A stretch of DNA of 64,000 nt from DATFTE01 sp963840665 (GCA_963840665.1 CAWIZO010000010.1:434001-498000), one strand, 5' to 3'; counted from the first letter of the stretch, positions 6,846 to 16,156 are shown. Numbers and translations are program-made. Notes: generated by a model from the sequence alone, not told the origin.

Positions 6846-8828
6846 TCAGATCCTCTTGAACGCCTTCTGAATATCTTTCATCGAATAGCGAAGAACGACT
6901 GGTCTGCCGTGGGGACAACTCATGGGGCATTCGGTCTTGGCGAGTTCGGCCAACAGCCACTCCATTTTGTTTTGCTCGAGCGGCATCTTGACTTTAATGG
7001 CGGCGTGGCAGGCGATAGAGGCGGCGATGCGGGCGCGGACTTTTTCCAGATTGATGGTCTGATCTTCGTGCGAAAGCTGGTCGATCAGTTCGTGCAGCAT
7101 GTGTTCGACTTGGGTGGCATCGATGCCCGCGGGAGCGATTTTCACGGCGATGCTGCGCGAGCCGAAGGGTTCGGCTTCGAATCCGTTCAATGCAAGTTCG
7201 TCGGAGATTTCGGCGAAGACGGCTTGCTGGGCAGGTGAAAGCTCGAGGACCAGCGGCATCAACAGTCGCTGGCTTTCGACTCTCTGCGCGGCGCGCTGCT
7301 TCAGAACTTTTTCGAAGAGCACGCGTTCGTGAGCGACGTGCTGGTCGATGATCCAGAGGCCTTCGGGATTGACAGCGAGGATGAACGACTCGCGGATCTG
7401 GCCCAGCGGCTTCAGCGAAGCGAGAGAAGGCGCGAGGTCAGAAGGAGGTTCAGGCTCGATTGGAATGGCGGGAGTGCATCCGTCAGATTGTGTGACCCCG
7501 GGAATGACTTCCGGCGCGCGGGCAAGCGCGAGCGCGGCGTTGCCATCGACTTGAATTCCATCCTGAAAATAAAAGCGCTCGTTAATGGGGGGCGGGACCG
7601 GGGCTTGAAGTGTGAAAGGTTGGGTCGCCGTGTGTGCCCGATCGCTGATGGGACCGGCACTCAATCCCCTTGCGCCTGGCGTAAGCGAGGGGCTGGCGGT
7701 CGGGTGCGCGTTGATCTCCGCGGCGAACTGCGGGACCGGGCGGGCTTTCATAAGCGCTGCGCGCACCGAGTCGCGGACGAAATCATGCGTCACGCTCGAC
7801 TGGCGGAAACGAACTTCAGTCTTCGAAGGATGAACATTGACGTCGACTTCTCCGCTGGGCAACTCCAGAAAGAGCAGCACCACGGGATAGACAGTCGGTG
7901 GAATGATGTTGCGGTACGCCTCGGTGAGCGCGTGCTGGATGAGGCGGTCGCGGATAAGGCGTCCATTGACGAAGATGTAGATCGAGGTGCGGTTGAGCTT
8001 CTGGATTTCGGGCTTCGAGACAAAGCCGTGGACGCGCAGTTCTCCGAAGCCATGCTCACCGTGGCTCTCCTCGGCGGAGTCTGGCTCGACTGACTCACTT
8101 TTTCTCCACGGCGGGGGTTGCGGTAGGCCGATACGTTCGAGCGGCTGCACCGCGGCGACGGGGATCAGTTGATCGAGAGTGTCTTTGCCGAAGACCTGGT
8201 AAACGCGCTCGCTGTATCCCGCAACCGGTGGAGCAACCAGCATGGCGTTGGTCGCGGAGTGCAACTCGAAATGTTTGTCCGGATGGGCGAGGGCATAGTG
8301 CGTAACTAGAGAAGCGATGTGCGAAAGCTCGGTGGACTCTGCTTTCAGAAACTTCTTCCGTGCGGGCGTATTGAAGAAGAGGTCGCGGACGGTGATTGAA
8401 GTTCCTGCGGGAAGTCCGGCTTCTTCGACTTTGAAAATCTTGCCGCCGTTGATTTCGATCACGGTTCCGGAATCTTCTTCCGGAGCGCGGGTTTCCAGGC
8501 GAAGGCGCGAAACCGAGGCGATGGTGGGAAGCGCTTCTCCGCGGAAGCCGAGGGTGGCGACGCTTAAGAGATCCTCAGCGTTTCTGAGTTTCGATGTTGC
8601 ATGGCGCTCGAAGGCCAGCATGGCGTCGTCGCGCACCATGCCACAGCCGTTGTCGGTGATCTGTATGAGCTTCTTGCCTCCGGCTTCGACTTGCACGCGG
8701 ACGCGGGAGGATCCGGCGTCGAGCGAGTTTTCCAGCAATTCTTTGACGACCGAGGCGGGGCGTTCGACGACTTCTCCGGCAGCGATTTTGTTAGCGACGG
8801 CTTCGGAGAGGACGTGGATTTTGCCCAT
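6846..8828 (-). CDS. mutL: DNA mismatch repair protein MutL
   Basis: MutL couples MutS mismatch recognition to strand incision. The 660-residue product starts MGKIHVLSEAVANKIAAGE. It carries the GHKL ATPase motifs ELLENSLDAG, DNGCGM and TLGFRGEAL, and the NTPARKKFL segment. The C-terminal part has DQHVAHERVLFE at residues 495-506, matching the DQHA(x)2E(x)4E metal site of endonuclease-type MutL, plus ACHAAIK (~607) and CPHGRP (638-643). It should therefore be a nicking MutL, as in bacteria without MutH. No mutS is adjacent. Confidence 0.97.
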   Translation of the reverse strand: MGKIHVLSEAVANKIAAGEVVERPASVVKELLENSLDAGSSRVRVQVEAGGKKLIQITDNGCGMVRDDAMLAFERHATSKLRNAEDLLSVATLGFRGEALPTIASVSRLRLETRAPEEDSGTVIEINGGKIFKVEEAGLPAGTSITVRDLFFNTPARKKFLKAESTELSHIASLVTHYALAHPDKHFELHSATNAMLVAPPVAGYSERVYQVFGKDTLDQLIPVAAVQPLERIGLPQPPPWRKSESVEPDSAEESHGEHGFGELRVHGFVSKPEIQKLNRTSIYIFVNGRLIRDRLIQHALTEAYRNIIPPTVYPVVLLFLELPSGEVDVNVHPSKTEVRFRQSSVTHDFVRDSVRAALMKARPVPQFAAEINAHPTASPSLTPGARGLSAGPISDRAHTATQPFTLQAPVPPPINERFYFQDGIQVDGNAALALARAPEVIPGVTQSDGCTPAIPIEPEPPSDLAPSLASLKPLGQIRESFILAVNPEGLWIIDQHVAHERVLFEKVLKQRAAQRVESQRLLMPLVLELSPAQQAVFAEISDELALNGFEAEPFGSRSIAVKIAPAGIDATQVEHMLHELIDQLSHEDQTINLEKVRARIAASIACHAAIKVKMPLEQNKMEWLLAELAKTECPMSCPHGRPVVLRYSMKDIQKAFKRI

Positions 8829-9031
8829 GGGTTGAGAGTGCTAGTGGGCATTTTACAGGGTCGGAAGTTGATGCGTGTGAGTGCAAAATAGTGCATCTTG
8901 ACAGGGGTAGGGAAGGCGCACAGACTTGGTGGCTGCGAACTTGCAGAGTTCCCCTCCCTCGCGCGTTTTGCTGATGTGCTTCGATTGAAATCTCTGATCG
9001 ATGGAAAGGTTCGCGGCGCGCCGGCGGACAG

Positions 9032-9064
9032 CAGATTCCTCGTCGCTTCGCTCCTCGGAATGAC
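9032..9064 (+). repeat. REP-like element
   Basis: CAGATTCCTCGTCGCTTCG followed by CTCCTCGGAATGAC belongs to the same family as 1558-1590 and 3774-3806. Confidence 0.8.
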
Positions 9065-9121
9065 AAATGGGTGGGGGATGTGGGAATGACGACATGGGAC
9101 AGAGTGCCGCGAAGATGGTAG

Positions 9122-9169
9122 GGGTCCTTCGACTGCGTTCGGCTACGCCTCACTGCGCTCAGGATGACA
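9122..9169 (+). repeat. Related REP-like palindromic element
   Basis: GTCCTTCGACTGCGTTCGG ... CTGCGCTCAGGATGACAG has the same layout as the other REP-like elements (GATCCTTC-like start, GGATGAC end) with a diverged centre. Confidence 0.65.
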
Positions 9170-9208
9170 GTCGTTGAGAGATGTTCGGGTCGAGTCCAGG
9201 AGAATTTT

Positions 9209-10875
9209 ATGAAGTGGTCCCGGGTTTTGTGGCTGTTGATCATCGCACAGTGGAGCTTAGCAGCGACGTTGCACCCGGTACCGCAGGTGTCGGCGCTGGC
9301 TCCGGTAAGTGTGGCTCCTGGTAGCGCGGCGTTTACGCTGACTGTAAACGGTGCGAACTTCGCCAAGGGCGCGATGGTTGAATGGAACGGCTCGATCCGG
9401 GTGACGACATTCGTCTCGGCTGCGCAACTGACGGCGAAAATTCTCGCGACTGATGTCGCCGCTGCGGGAACAGCGTCCATAAAAGTGATCAATGGCTCAC
9501 CAGGGCAGCCTCTTTCCAATATCACGTATTTTCCGATTGTGACTGCGGTTCCGCAGGTGAACTTTGCGCAAACCAACATCTTGTCGGTCAGCGGCAATCC
9601 GTTCGTGATGACCACCGCCGACTTGAATAAAGACGGCATTCTCGATCTGGTGTTGTGCCGTGAGCTTACCGGGAAGGTGTCGGTGCTATTGGGTACGGGG
9701 GGAGGCGGTTTCGGAACAGCCAAGGACTACCTGATTCAAGGGATGTGCGTTTCGCTAGTGCTGGGTGATTTCAATGGAGACGGCAACGTGGATGTCGCCG
9801 CCTCGAATACGGCGGTTGTGAGCGTGCTTTTGGGAAAAGGCGACGGGACTTTAGCTCAACCGGTCAACTACCGAGCAGGGATGGATCCCCAAGGCCTGGT
9901 GGCAGGAGATTTTAACGGCGACGGCAAACTCGATCTCGCGACGTCGAATTTCGATTCCAGTTCCGTTTCAGTGTTGATCGGCAATGGAGACGGAACCTTT
10001 CAAGGCCACGTTGATTACACGGTAGACGCGGATCCGCAAGGGTTGGTGACTGGGGACTTTAACGGCGACGGTATTTTGGATCTGGTGGTGTCGAACAAGA
10101 CGGAAAACGAAGTTTCGCTCTTGCTCGGCGTGGGCGATGGAACATTTGGCACACCAGCGCTCTTTCCGGCGGGGGTGAATCCGCGTGTCTGGCCACGGGA
10201 GATTTCAATCACGACGGGAAACTCGATCTGGTGGTTTCAAACCTGAACCCAATTACTTTCCCAATCTCGATTCTGTTGGGGAATGGCGACGGCACATTTC
10301 AGCCGCGCAAGGGATATCCCGCCGTCGCGCTGGGTACGCCACAAGTGGCGGACGTGAATGGTGATGGGATTCTCGATATCGTGATGGCGAATCAGGCCGG
10401 CCCCGAGGTTCTGCTCGGCAAGGGCGATGGAAGTTTCCAATCCGGTGTCTTGTTCTCGACGCAGAGCGCCAACGCGCTCACGATTGCCGATTTCAACGGC
10501 GACGGCCGTCTGGATTTCGCAGTAGGTGGATATTCCAGCGGGAAGGTGCCAATCCTGTTGCAGACGACCGTAGCATTGAGTCCGACGAGCATCAACTTCG
10601 GGTCGCAAACGGTCGGTACGAGCACCATGATGAGCGCGACCTTGACCAACTTCGGGGCGACCGATGTAACCATCTCAAAGATTATTTTGGGCGGTTCCAA
10701 CGCCGCCGATTACAAACTCAAGAACACATGCTCAAACACCCTTAGCGCAGGGACGAGTTGCACTCTTACGCTGACTTTTACGCCATCGGTGAAGGGGCAG
10801 CGCCTAGCCATGGTGACGGTTACCGATAGTGTGCCGGGGCCGCAAGTGTTGAGTTTGTCGGGCGTGGGCAAGTAA
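9209..10875 (+). CDS. Secreted FG-GAP/VCBS repeat protein with C-terminal ASPM-SPD-2-Hydin-like domain, frameshifted
   Basis: The coding sequence runs 9209-10190 in one frame and ~10186-10875 in another. An ATG at 9209 follows AGGAGA and opens a signal peptide (MKWSRVLWLLIIAQWSLA). An IPT/TIG-like domain spans residues ~30-110. Repeated DFNGDGxxDL calcium-binding FG-GAP blades follow and continue across the break. The last ~100 residues (LSPTSINFGSQTVGTS ... NTLSAGTSCTLTLTFTP) form a choice-of-anchor-D type domain. At ~10188 one base appears to be lost (GTCTGG where GTCCTGG restores LATGDFNHDG). The protein is probably a surface beta-propeller; ligand unknown. Confidence 0.8.
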
Positions 10876-10879
10876 GAGC

Positions 10880-10998
10880 GGACCTCAGACCTCGGGCCTC
10901 AGACCTCAGACGTCGGACCTTGGACAATTGGACATCTGCTACGAGCTTAATGCGTTGATGTCCGAGGTCTGAGGTCCGAGGTCCGACGTCGGTTTTTT
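10880..10998 (+). repeat. Inverted pair of GGACCTC heptamer arrays ending in a T-tract, possible terminator
   Basis: The left array (10880-10923: GGACCTC, AGACCTC, GGGCCTC, AGACCTC, AGACGTC, GGACCTT) is the inverse of the right array (10958-10992: TGTCCGA, GGTCTGA, GGTCCGA, GGTCCGA, CGTCGG). They are separated by ~34 bases and followed by TTTTTT at 10993-10998. The transcript could form a long imperfect hairpin that ends transcription of the FG-GAP gene before the sigma-factor operon. Confidence 0.7.
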
Positions 10999-11114
10999 GC
11001 CCCCTGCTACAATTCCTTGCTTTCTCGGCTCAGAACTTCCGCGGCAAAATTAACGTATCTCCTGTGTGCTGTTGAGGCTGGAAGCCTGAGGCCGGGATTC
11101 CGGGGAGTTGGGGA

Positions 11115-11714
11115 TTGGAAGATACCCAGGTGGTTTCACTGCTGGTCCGTCGCTGCGTCGCCGGCGACGCCGCTGCCTGGGAAGAGATTGTTCAGCGCTA
11201 CAACCGCCGTATCTACAATATCTGCTATAGGTTTGCGGGAACCTCGGACGACGCCCAGGACCTGACCCAGGAAGTTTTCATCAAAATGTACCGCACCTTG
11301 AGCAGCTACGACGTGGAACGTGGCGCCTTCATGACGTGGGTCACGACCATGACGCGGAACCTGTTGGTCGACCACTTCCGCAAGACCAAGCAGGACCGGG
11401 TGACCGATTCCTTAGATGGGGCGGCTTCGGAACATGAAGATTCCATGCCCCTTAGCGATCAAATTCAGGATAAAGGCCCGGCTCCGGACAGCAAGGTCCA
11501 GAGCCGGGAAACCAGCGAAACCGTGCACCGGGCGCTTGAAAAGCTGTCCCCGGAGCTGCGGGAAGCCGTGATTTTGCGGGATCTTCAGGATATGGACTAC
11601 CGGGAAATTGCCGCAGTTCTTAAGGTTCCAGAGGGTACCGTAAAGTCGAGAATAAACCGCGGGCGCGCGGAACTTGCACGCCTGCTCCAACGTACATATA
11701 AACAGGTGATTTAA
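11115..11714 (+). CDS. ECF-type RNA polymerase sigma factor
   Basis: This 199-residue sigma-70 family factor of the ECF group has region 2 at residues ~10-95 (RRIYNICYRFAG, DAQDLTQEVFIKMYR) and region 4 at ~135-190 (LSPELREAVILRDLQDMDYREIA, VPEGTVKSRINRGR). The start is a TTG at 11115 (MEDTQVV) preceded by a GGGGAGTTGGGGA purine stretch. The anti-sigma factor gene starts immediately after its stop codon. The factor therefore probably responds to an envelope signal relayed by that protein, and ECF operons are commonly autoregulated. Confidence 0.93.
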   Translation: MEDTQVVSLLVRRCVAGDAAAWEEIVQRYNRRIYNICYRFAGTSDDAQDLTQEVFIKMYRTLSSYDVERGAFMTWVTTMTRNLLVDHFRKTKQDRVTDSLDGAASEHEDSMPLSDQIQDKGPAPDSKVQSRETSETVHRALEKLSPELREAVILRDLQDMDYREIAAVLKVPEGTVKSRINRGRAELARLLQRTYKQVI

Positions 11715-12455
11715 ATGCCAGGTCAAGGCAAAAACGGTATGCAGTGCGCCGAGTTCGATGCTCTTCTGAGCGACGTCCTGGACGAGGTTTTGACAGGAGC
11801 GAAGCTGGAGAGTTTCCGGGCTCATGCCGGGGTGTGTCCGCAATGCGGGCCGCTGTTGGCAGAAGCGGAAGAAGGAAGGCGCTGGCTGAAGGGTCTCACG
11901 GAGGTGGAGCCTCCAGCCAACCTGGTGCATAACATTCTGGCCGCGACGAGCGGGGTCGAAAGCGCCCGCTCATTCGCCAAGCCGAAACTCTCGTGGAAAG
12001 AAGCGGTGGCTGGATGGCTGCGCCCGGTGTTCGCTCCGGTGTTCGCCGTGGCGCGCCAGCCGAGATTCGTCATGTCATTCGGCATGACGTTTTTCTCGCT
12101 GTCCGTCGCACTCAGCATGGCTGGGGTCAAGGTGAAAGACCTGCAGCGTGCCGATCTGCGTCCCAGCGCTATCAAGCGCACTTACTACGAGACTTCGGGA
12201 CGAGTGGTGAAGTACTACGAAAATATCCGCTTCGTGTACGAGATTGAATCGCGCGTACAGCAGTTCAAGCGGGCTACCACGCCCGAGGAGCCGCGGCGCG
12301 AGGAAAACAAAGAGCGGAAAAATAACAACACCAGTGAACAACCTGAAAAAAGGCAGGAACGCAACTACAGCCAGGGGGAAAGCCAGTTGGTGGTGGCATC
12401 TCTCCTGAATGATCCACCTGTAGTGACGGTGACCACTTACAGGAGGTTGGTATGA
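11715..12455 (+). CDS. Zinc-containing membrane anti-sigma factor
   Basis: This 246-residue protein begins with a ZAS/zf-HC2 module: Cys11, His37, Cys41 and Cys44, the last three as HAGVCPQC (HxxxCxxC). One transmembrane helix lies at residues ~117-137 (FVMSFGMTFFSLSVALSMAG). The outer part is charged and ends in a Glu/Arg/Asn-rich stretch. It should hold the upstream ECF sigma factor inactive at the membrane. Its ATG abuts the sigma stop (TAAATG), and it overlaps the next gene by four bases, so all are co-translated. Confidence 0.88.
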   Translation: MPGQGKNGMQCAEFDALLSDVLDEVLTGAKLESFRAHAGVCPQCGPLLAEAEEGRRWLKGLTEVEPPANLVHNILAATSGVESARSFAKPKLSWKEAVAGWLRPVFAPVFAVARQPRFVMSFGMTFFSLSVALSMAGVKVKDLQRADLRPSAIKRTYYETSGRVVKYYENIRFVYEIESRVQQFKRATTPEEPRREENKERKNNNTSEQPEKRQERNYSQGESQLVVASLLNDPPVVTVTTYRRLV

Positions 12456-13417
12456 ACTGCGCGAACCATCCCGATAGGGCGACGGTAGCGTATTGCCGCA
12501 CGTGTGGCAAAGGCGTATGCCAGGAGTGTGCCCACAACGTGCGAGGAGTGATCTACTGCGAGAACTGTCTCGCAGCGCGTCTGGAGGGCACGCAACCGCC
12601 TCCAGCACAGCCACAGGGGACGCCAGCGGGCTTCGTGCCTCCGGCGCAAGCAACCTATGCGACGCCGCCGATCGGGCCAACGTCGGGGCCGAATCCGACG
12701 GTCGCGGGAATTCTAGCGGGATTTTTCCCGATCGGAGTGGGCGCGGTGTACGCCGGCCAGTACGCCAAGGGATTGGCTCACATGCTGATCGCGTTCGGGC
12801 TGATTTGGGGCCAGGCCACGACTGACAGCGATGGCGTGCACGTCGCATTGGGGCTGGCGATGGGGTTTTTCTACTTCTACCAAATCATCGACGCGGTGCG
12901 TTCGGCGAAGGCGATTCAAACCGGGCAACCGGCGCCTGATCCGTTTGGACTGGCTCGCACGTTCAGCGCCGGCGACAAGATGGACACGAGCAAGATTCCC
13001 GCAGGCGCGATCGTGCTGATCGGCCTCGGCTTTCTGTTCATGCTCGAGACCATGGGCTTCCACTTTTTCAACCTCGGGCACTTGTGGCCGCTCATTCTCA
13101 TCGGCATTGGCGCATGGCTGTTCGCGGTGCGCTGGGGTTATGTGAACGGCGGCAAAGTCTATGACTGCGAACGCTGTCGCGCTCGTGGATTGATGGGCCC
13201 AGCCGTACTGGTCACGCTGGGCACGCTGTTCTTGCTCGAGCAATTGGATGTGCTGCACTTTCACAAGGCTTGGCCGCTGCTGCTGGTGGTGATCGGATTG
13301 GTGAAAGTTGTGCAGAGCAACGCATCGACCGAAGGCCACGTGTATACGCAGTTGCCTCCACCGGGGGCTCCGGCCAGTCAGGTACAGCCGCCGGTGAGTG
13401 AGGTGAAAAATGGCTAG
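12452..13417 (+). CDS. B-box-like zinc-finger membrane protein with LiaF-like transmembrane region
   Basis: This 321-residue protein starts with a cysteine/histidine cluster (MNCANHPDRATVAYC, CGKGVCQEC, CENCL), a B-box-like zinc finger. A Pro/Ala-rich linker follows. Several hydrophobic helices come next, including two DUF5668 / LiaI-LiaF-type blocks (LWPLILIGIGAWLFA and AWPLLLVVIGLVKVV). The zinc finger should face the cytoplasm. It overlaps the anti-sigma gene by four bases (ATGA) and the next gene by eight. LiaF-type proteins are known envelope-stress modulators, so a sensing or modulating role in this sigma system is inferred. Confidence 0.8.
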   Translation: MNCANHPDRATVAYCRTCGKGVCQECAHNVRGVIYCENCLAARLEGTQPPPAQPQGTPAGFVPPAQATYATPPIGPTSGPNPTVAGILAGFFPIGVGAVYAGQYAKGLAHMLIAFGLIWGQATTDSDGVHVALGLAMGFFYFYQIIDAVRSAKAIQTGQPAPDPFGLARTFSAGDKMDTSKIPAGAIVLIGLGFLFMLETMGFHFFNLGHLWPLILIGIGAWLFAVRWGYVNGGKVYDCERCRARGLMGPAVLVTLGTLFLLEQLDVLHFHKAWPLLLVVIGLVKVVQSNASTEGHVYTQLPPPGAPASQVQPPVSEVKNG

Positions 13418-14882
13418 CCAAGCGCCAATTCCGCCGCCGCAGCAACCACGTGCGCGGCGTTCCATGGCCGGACCGTTTGTAATGATCGTGCTTGGTATCC
13501 TGCTGCTTCTGGCCAACATGGGCAAGCTACCTTGGCAGACCCTGGCCACCTGGTTCGCTCATTACTGGCCGGTGCTGATCATCGTGTGGGGCATCATCAA
13601 GCTGGTCGAGCACCAGCAGGCGCAGAGGCAGGGACTGCGGCCGCCGGGCATCGGAGTCGGCGGAGTCTTCCTGCTGATCGTACTGATCGTATTTGGTTTG
13701 GCAGCGACCCAGGCGACGCGGGTGAATTGGGGATCGGTTCGCGACAATATCGACATAGATGGCCAAGACATCCCATTTTTCGGCAACACCTACAACTACG
13801 ACGATCAACTGCAAACTGATTTTCCTGCGGGTGCAACCCTGCACGTGGTCTGCGATCGGGGCGCGGTAAATGTGAGTGCCTCCGATGACACCCAGATTCA
13901 CGTGATGGTGCACAAGCGGGTGAGCGCCGGAAGTCAAAGCGATGCCGATAATTGGAATGCAAAGACCAAGCCGACCTTCACCACCAGCGATCGAATGGTT
14001 ACGCTAAATGCGAACACGCAGGCGGCGGGCGATCATTGGATTGCCACTGACCTGACCATTTCGTTGCCGCGGAAGGCTTCCGTGACCGTCTCATCGCGGC
14101 GAGGCGATATCAGCGTCTTAGGGCGTGACGGAGATATTAACCTGACGAGCCAGCGCGGCGATGTCACGGCCGATGACATCAAGGGGAATGCCACCTTCAG
14201 CCTGGAGCACAGCTCCGGACGGATTTCGAAAGTGTCAGGAGACGTCTCGGTGGAAGGGCGTCCTAACGACGTTACCGTGGAGGACGTTGGCGGCGGGTTA
14301 CGCTTGAACGGCGAGTTCGACAGCATCAAGATTTCCAGGATTGCAGGCGCGGTTAACTTCAAATCGCAACGCACCGATATGGAATTCGCGAAACTGACGG
14401 GCGACCTCGATATGGACTCCGGCGACCTGCGGGCGAACGATCTGCTGGGACCGTTCCGGCTTACCACGCGCTCCAAAGACGTTCATCTCGAGGGCGTGAG
14501 CGGGGACGTTCGCATCGACGACGAGAACGGCGATATCTCATTGCGTGTGGTGAAGCTGGGAAGCATCCAGATCGAGAATCGTAAGGGCGACTTGCAGCTC
14601 TATCTGCCAGACAAATCCAGCTTCCAACTCGATGCGCGGTCGCGCGGCGGGGAATTTCAGACGGACTTTCCAGAGTTGAAGGTGAACAACGGAGACGACC
14701 AGGCCAGCGCGAATGGTTCGGTGGGAACGGGCGGTCCGCACATCGTGCTGAACAACGAACACGGCACGATCGAGATCCGCAAGGGAAGTTCGCTGGCGGA
14801 AGTGCCGGAGCCACCGATGCCTCCGAAGCCGATGCGGCCGCCGGCGGCGAAGGCGAAGCCGCTCGAGCCGACGGAGAATTAG
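13410..14882 (+). CDS. LiaI-like transmembrane plus DUF4097 beta-helix protein
   Basis: This 490-residue protein has two hydrophobic segments at residues ~20-66 (FVMIVLGILLLLANMG, WPVLIIVWGIIKLV) and a third at ~83-100. A long extracytoplasmic DUF4097 (putative adhesin) domain spans ~120-455. Its repeated short strands (RRGDISVLGRDGDI, QRGDVTADDIKG, DDENGDISLRVV) indicate a right-handed beta-helix. The tail is Pro/Lys-rich. As the last gene of the sigma operon it is likely an output or feedback component at the cell surface. The start overlaps the upstream stop by eight bases. Confidence 0.85.
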   Translation: MASQAPIPPPQQPRARRSMAGPFVMIVLGILLLLANMGKLPWQTLATWFAHYWPVLIIVWGIIKLVEHQQAQRQGLRPPGIGVGGVFLLIVLIVFGLAATQATRVNWGSVRDNIDIDGQDIPFFGNTYNYDDQLQTDFPAGATLHVVCDRGAVNVSASDDTQIHVMVHKRVSAGSQSDADNWNAKTKPTFTTSDRMVTLNANTQAAGDHWIATDLTISLPRKASVTVSSRRGDISVLGRDGDINLTSQRGDVTADDIKGNATFSLEHSSGRISKVSGDVSVEGRPNDVTVEDVGGGLRLNGEFDSIKISRIAGAVNFKSQRTDMEFAKLTGDLDMDSGDLRANDLLGPFRLTTRSKDVHLEGVSGDVRIDDENGDISLRVVKLGSIQIENRKGDLQLYLPDKSSFQLDARSRGGEFQTDFPELKVNNGDDQASANGSVGTGGPHIVLNNEHGTIEIRKGSSLAEVPEPPMPPKPMRPPAAKAKPLEPTEN

Positions 14883-14929
14883 CAGTACCCAGTACCCAGT
14901 ACCGAGTACCGAGTACCGAGTACCGAGAG
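14883..14929 (+). repeat. CAGTACC/GAGTACC heptamer array
   Basis: Six to seven units are present (CAGTACC three times, then GAGTACC three to four times) directly after the stop codon of the DUF4097 gene. Confidence 0.9.
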
Positions 14930-14964
14930 TCCGACTCATTTGTTGCTTCTCCGCTAATTTCGAC

Positions 14965-15000
14965 TTCATCCTGAGCCCGATAGGGCGAAGGATCTGGCGC
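14965..15000 (+). repeat. REP-like palindromic element
   Basis: TTCATCCTGAGCCCGATAGG followed by GCGAAGGATCTGGCGC is a member of the TCATCC...GGATCTGGCG family found at 19930, 20452 and 30258. It lies immediately upstream of the member that carries IS30 copy 1. Confidence 0.75.
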
Positions 15001-15031
15001 GAAGTGCTTCGACGCTCCACGCCAGATCCCC

Positions 15032-16085
15032 ATGAGTTCACGAATCAAGTGCAACACCGTACAAAGGTGTTGCGATGGAAAAGAGAAGATATGAGCAGTT
15101 GGTGCTCAGGGAGCGGATTGAGATTTACCGTCTGCATGCAAACGGTAAATCTCTGCGCTGCATCGCCGCCACTCTGGGGAGGAGCGCGGCGACCATTAGT
15201 CGTGAACTGAAGCGCAACAGCAAGGTCTCTAAGCAGTGGCCGGGGGGCTACGATCCCGAGCGCGCGCAGCGGCTGATGCTGCGTCGTCATGCCCGCGGTC
15301 GGGCCCACAAGCTGGAACGTCAGCCCGAACTTCGGGAGAAAGTGTTGCAGCATCTCGCTGCCGGATGGTCGCCGGAGCAGATTGCCGGGCGCATGGCCCA
15401 GTTGCCGGGCAGCGACCGCATCAGCTACGAATCCATCTACCGTTACATTTATTGGCGCAGTTGGTCCTTCAACGAAACTCTGCATCGCTGGCTGCCTCGG
15501 CAAAAATACCGTCGCGGAAACCGTCTGCCCAATGGCCGCTGGTCGACGGCGTCGATATTGGAGAGGGTTTCCATCCATGATCGTCCGGCGGTGGTGGAGA
15601 CCAGAACGCGCACGGGCGATTGGGAGGCCGACCTCATGAGCTTCCGCAAACCGGGACAGTTCCTGCTGGTGATGCAGGAACGCCGATCGCGGCGCGCCCT
15701 GCTGATGCGGCAGAACACGAGAACGGCGCAGTCGGTCGCCGACAATCTCAGCACCCTGCTGGAAGCGCTGCCCGCGCGCGTATGTCAATCCATGACCTTC
15801 GACAACGGAGCGGAGTTCAGCAAACACTATCTCCTGAGCCGACGGTTTGGCATCCAGACCTGGTTCTGCGACACCCACTCGCCCTGGCAGAAGGGCGGCA
15901 TCGAAAACGCGATTGGCCGTTTGCGCCGCCTGTTGCCTAGAAACACCGACCTCGACGACCTGCCCGCCCAGCGCCTCGCCCTCTGCCTCGAACGCTACAA
16001 CGATACCCCCAGAAAATGCCTCGGCTTCAAAACTCCCAACGAGGTATTCTTGGAACACTCTGTTGCACTTCAAACGTGAATTCAT
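15032..16085 (+). mobile_element. IS30-family insertion sequence, copy 1
   Basis: This complete 1054-bp element is bounded by imperfect terminal inverted repeats: ATGAGTTCACGAATCAAGTG at the left, and ATGAATTCACGTTTGAAGTG when the right end is read inward. It is flanked by a 4-bp duplication (CCCC). It encodes one full-length transposase. A second copy of the same length lies inverted at 37093-38146. Near-identity of the two copies indicates recent transposition. Confidence 0.92.
15075..16079 (+). CDS. IS30-family transposase (copy 1)
   Basis: This 334-residue DDE transposase opens with an IS30-type helix-turn-helix (LVLRERIEIYRLHANGKS, IAATLGRSAATISREL). The catalytic core shows GDWEADLM (first Asp), FDNGAEF (second Asp) and GGIENAIGRLRR (Glu), with the IS30 signature spacing. 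A perfect 7-bp inverted repeat, CAACACC (15052-15058) and GGTGTTG (15066-15072), ends two bases before the ATG and may limit translation. Copy 2 differs at about residue 295 (Asp here, Ala there). Antisense frames of similar length are shadows. Confidence 0.95.
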   Translation: MEKRRYEQLVLRERIEIYRLHANGKSLRCIAATLGRSAATISRELKRNSKVSKQWPGGYDPERAQRLMLRRHARGRAHKLERQPELREKVLQHLAAGWSPEQIAGRMAQLPGSDRISYESIYRYIYWRSWSFNETLHRWLPRQKYRRGNRLPNGRWSTASILERVSIHDRPAVVETRTRTGDWEADLMSFRKPGQFLLVMQERRSRRALLMRQNTRTAQSVADNLSTLLEALPARVCQSMTFDNGAEFSKHYLLSRRFGIQTWFCDTHSPWQKGGIENAIGRLRRLLPRNTDLDDLPAQRLALCLERYNDTPRKCLGFKTPNEVFLEHSVALQT

Positions 16086-16156
16086 CCCCTCGCTTCGCGA
16101 GGGATGACGTCTTTAATTATTATGACGACATTGTTGGGGCCGACTCCCGCTGATCG

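Larger units (their letters stand above)
8829..9208. other. Intergenic region with REP-like elements, no gene seen
   Basis: This 380-base divergent gap lies between mutL and the FG-GAP gene. It contains one REP-like element (9032-9064) and a related palindromic element (9122-9169). The remainder shows no convincing open frame or RNA structure by eye. Confidence 0.65.
15018..16110 (+). repeat. REP-like element split by IS30 copy 1
   Basis: The left part (CACGCCAGATCCCC, ending at 15031) and the right part (CCCCTCGCTTCGCGAGGGA, then TGACGTC, from 16086) rejoin into a standard family member like that at 20452-20486. Between them lies the IS30 element. The CCCC at the junction is present on both sides (15028-15031 and 16086-16089), as expected for a target duplication. 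Confidence 0.8.

Noticed and set aside
8791..9723. 310-residue minus-strand frame
   Set aside because: It spans the end of mutL, REP-like repeats and the start of the FG-GAP gene on the opposite strand. No coherent domain is seen.
15045..16085. 346-residue antisense frame in IS30 (and its twin at 37093-38133)
   Set aside because: It is exactly opposite the transposase, extends through the inverted repeats, and resembles no protein. It is repeated only because the IS is repeated.
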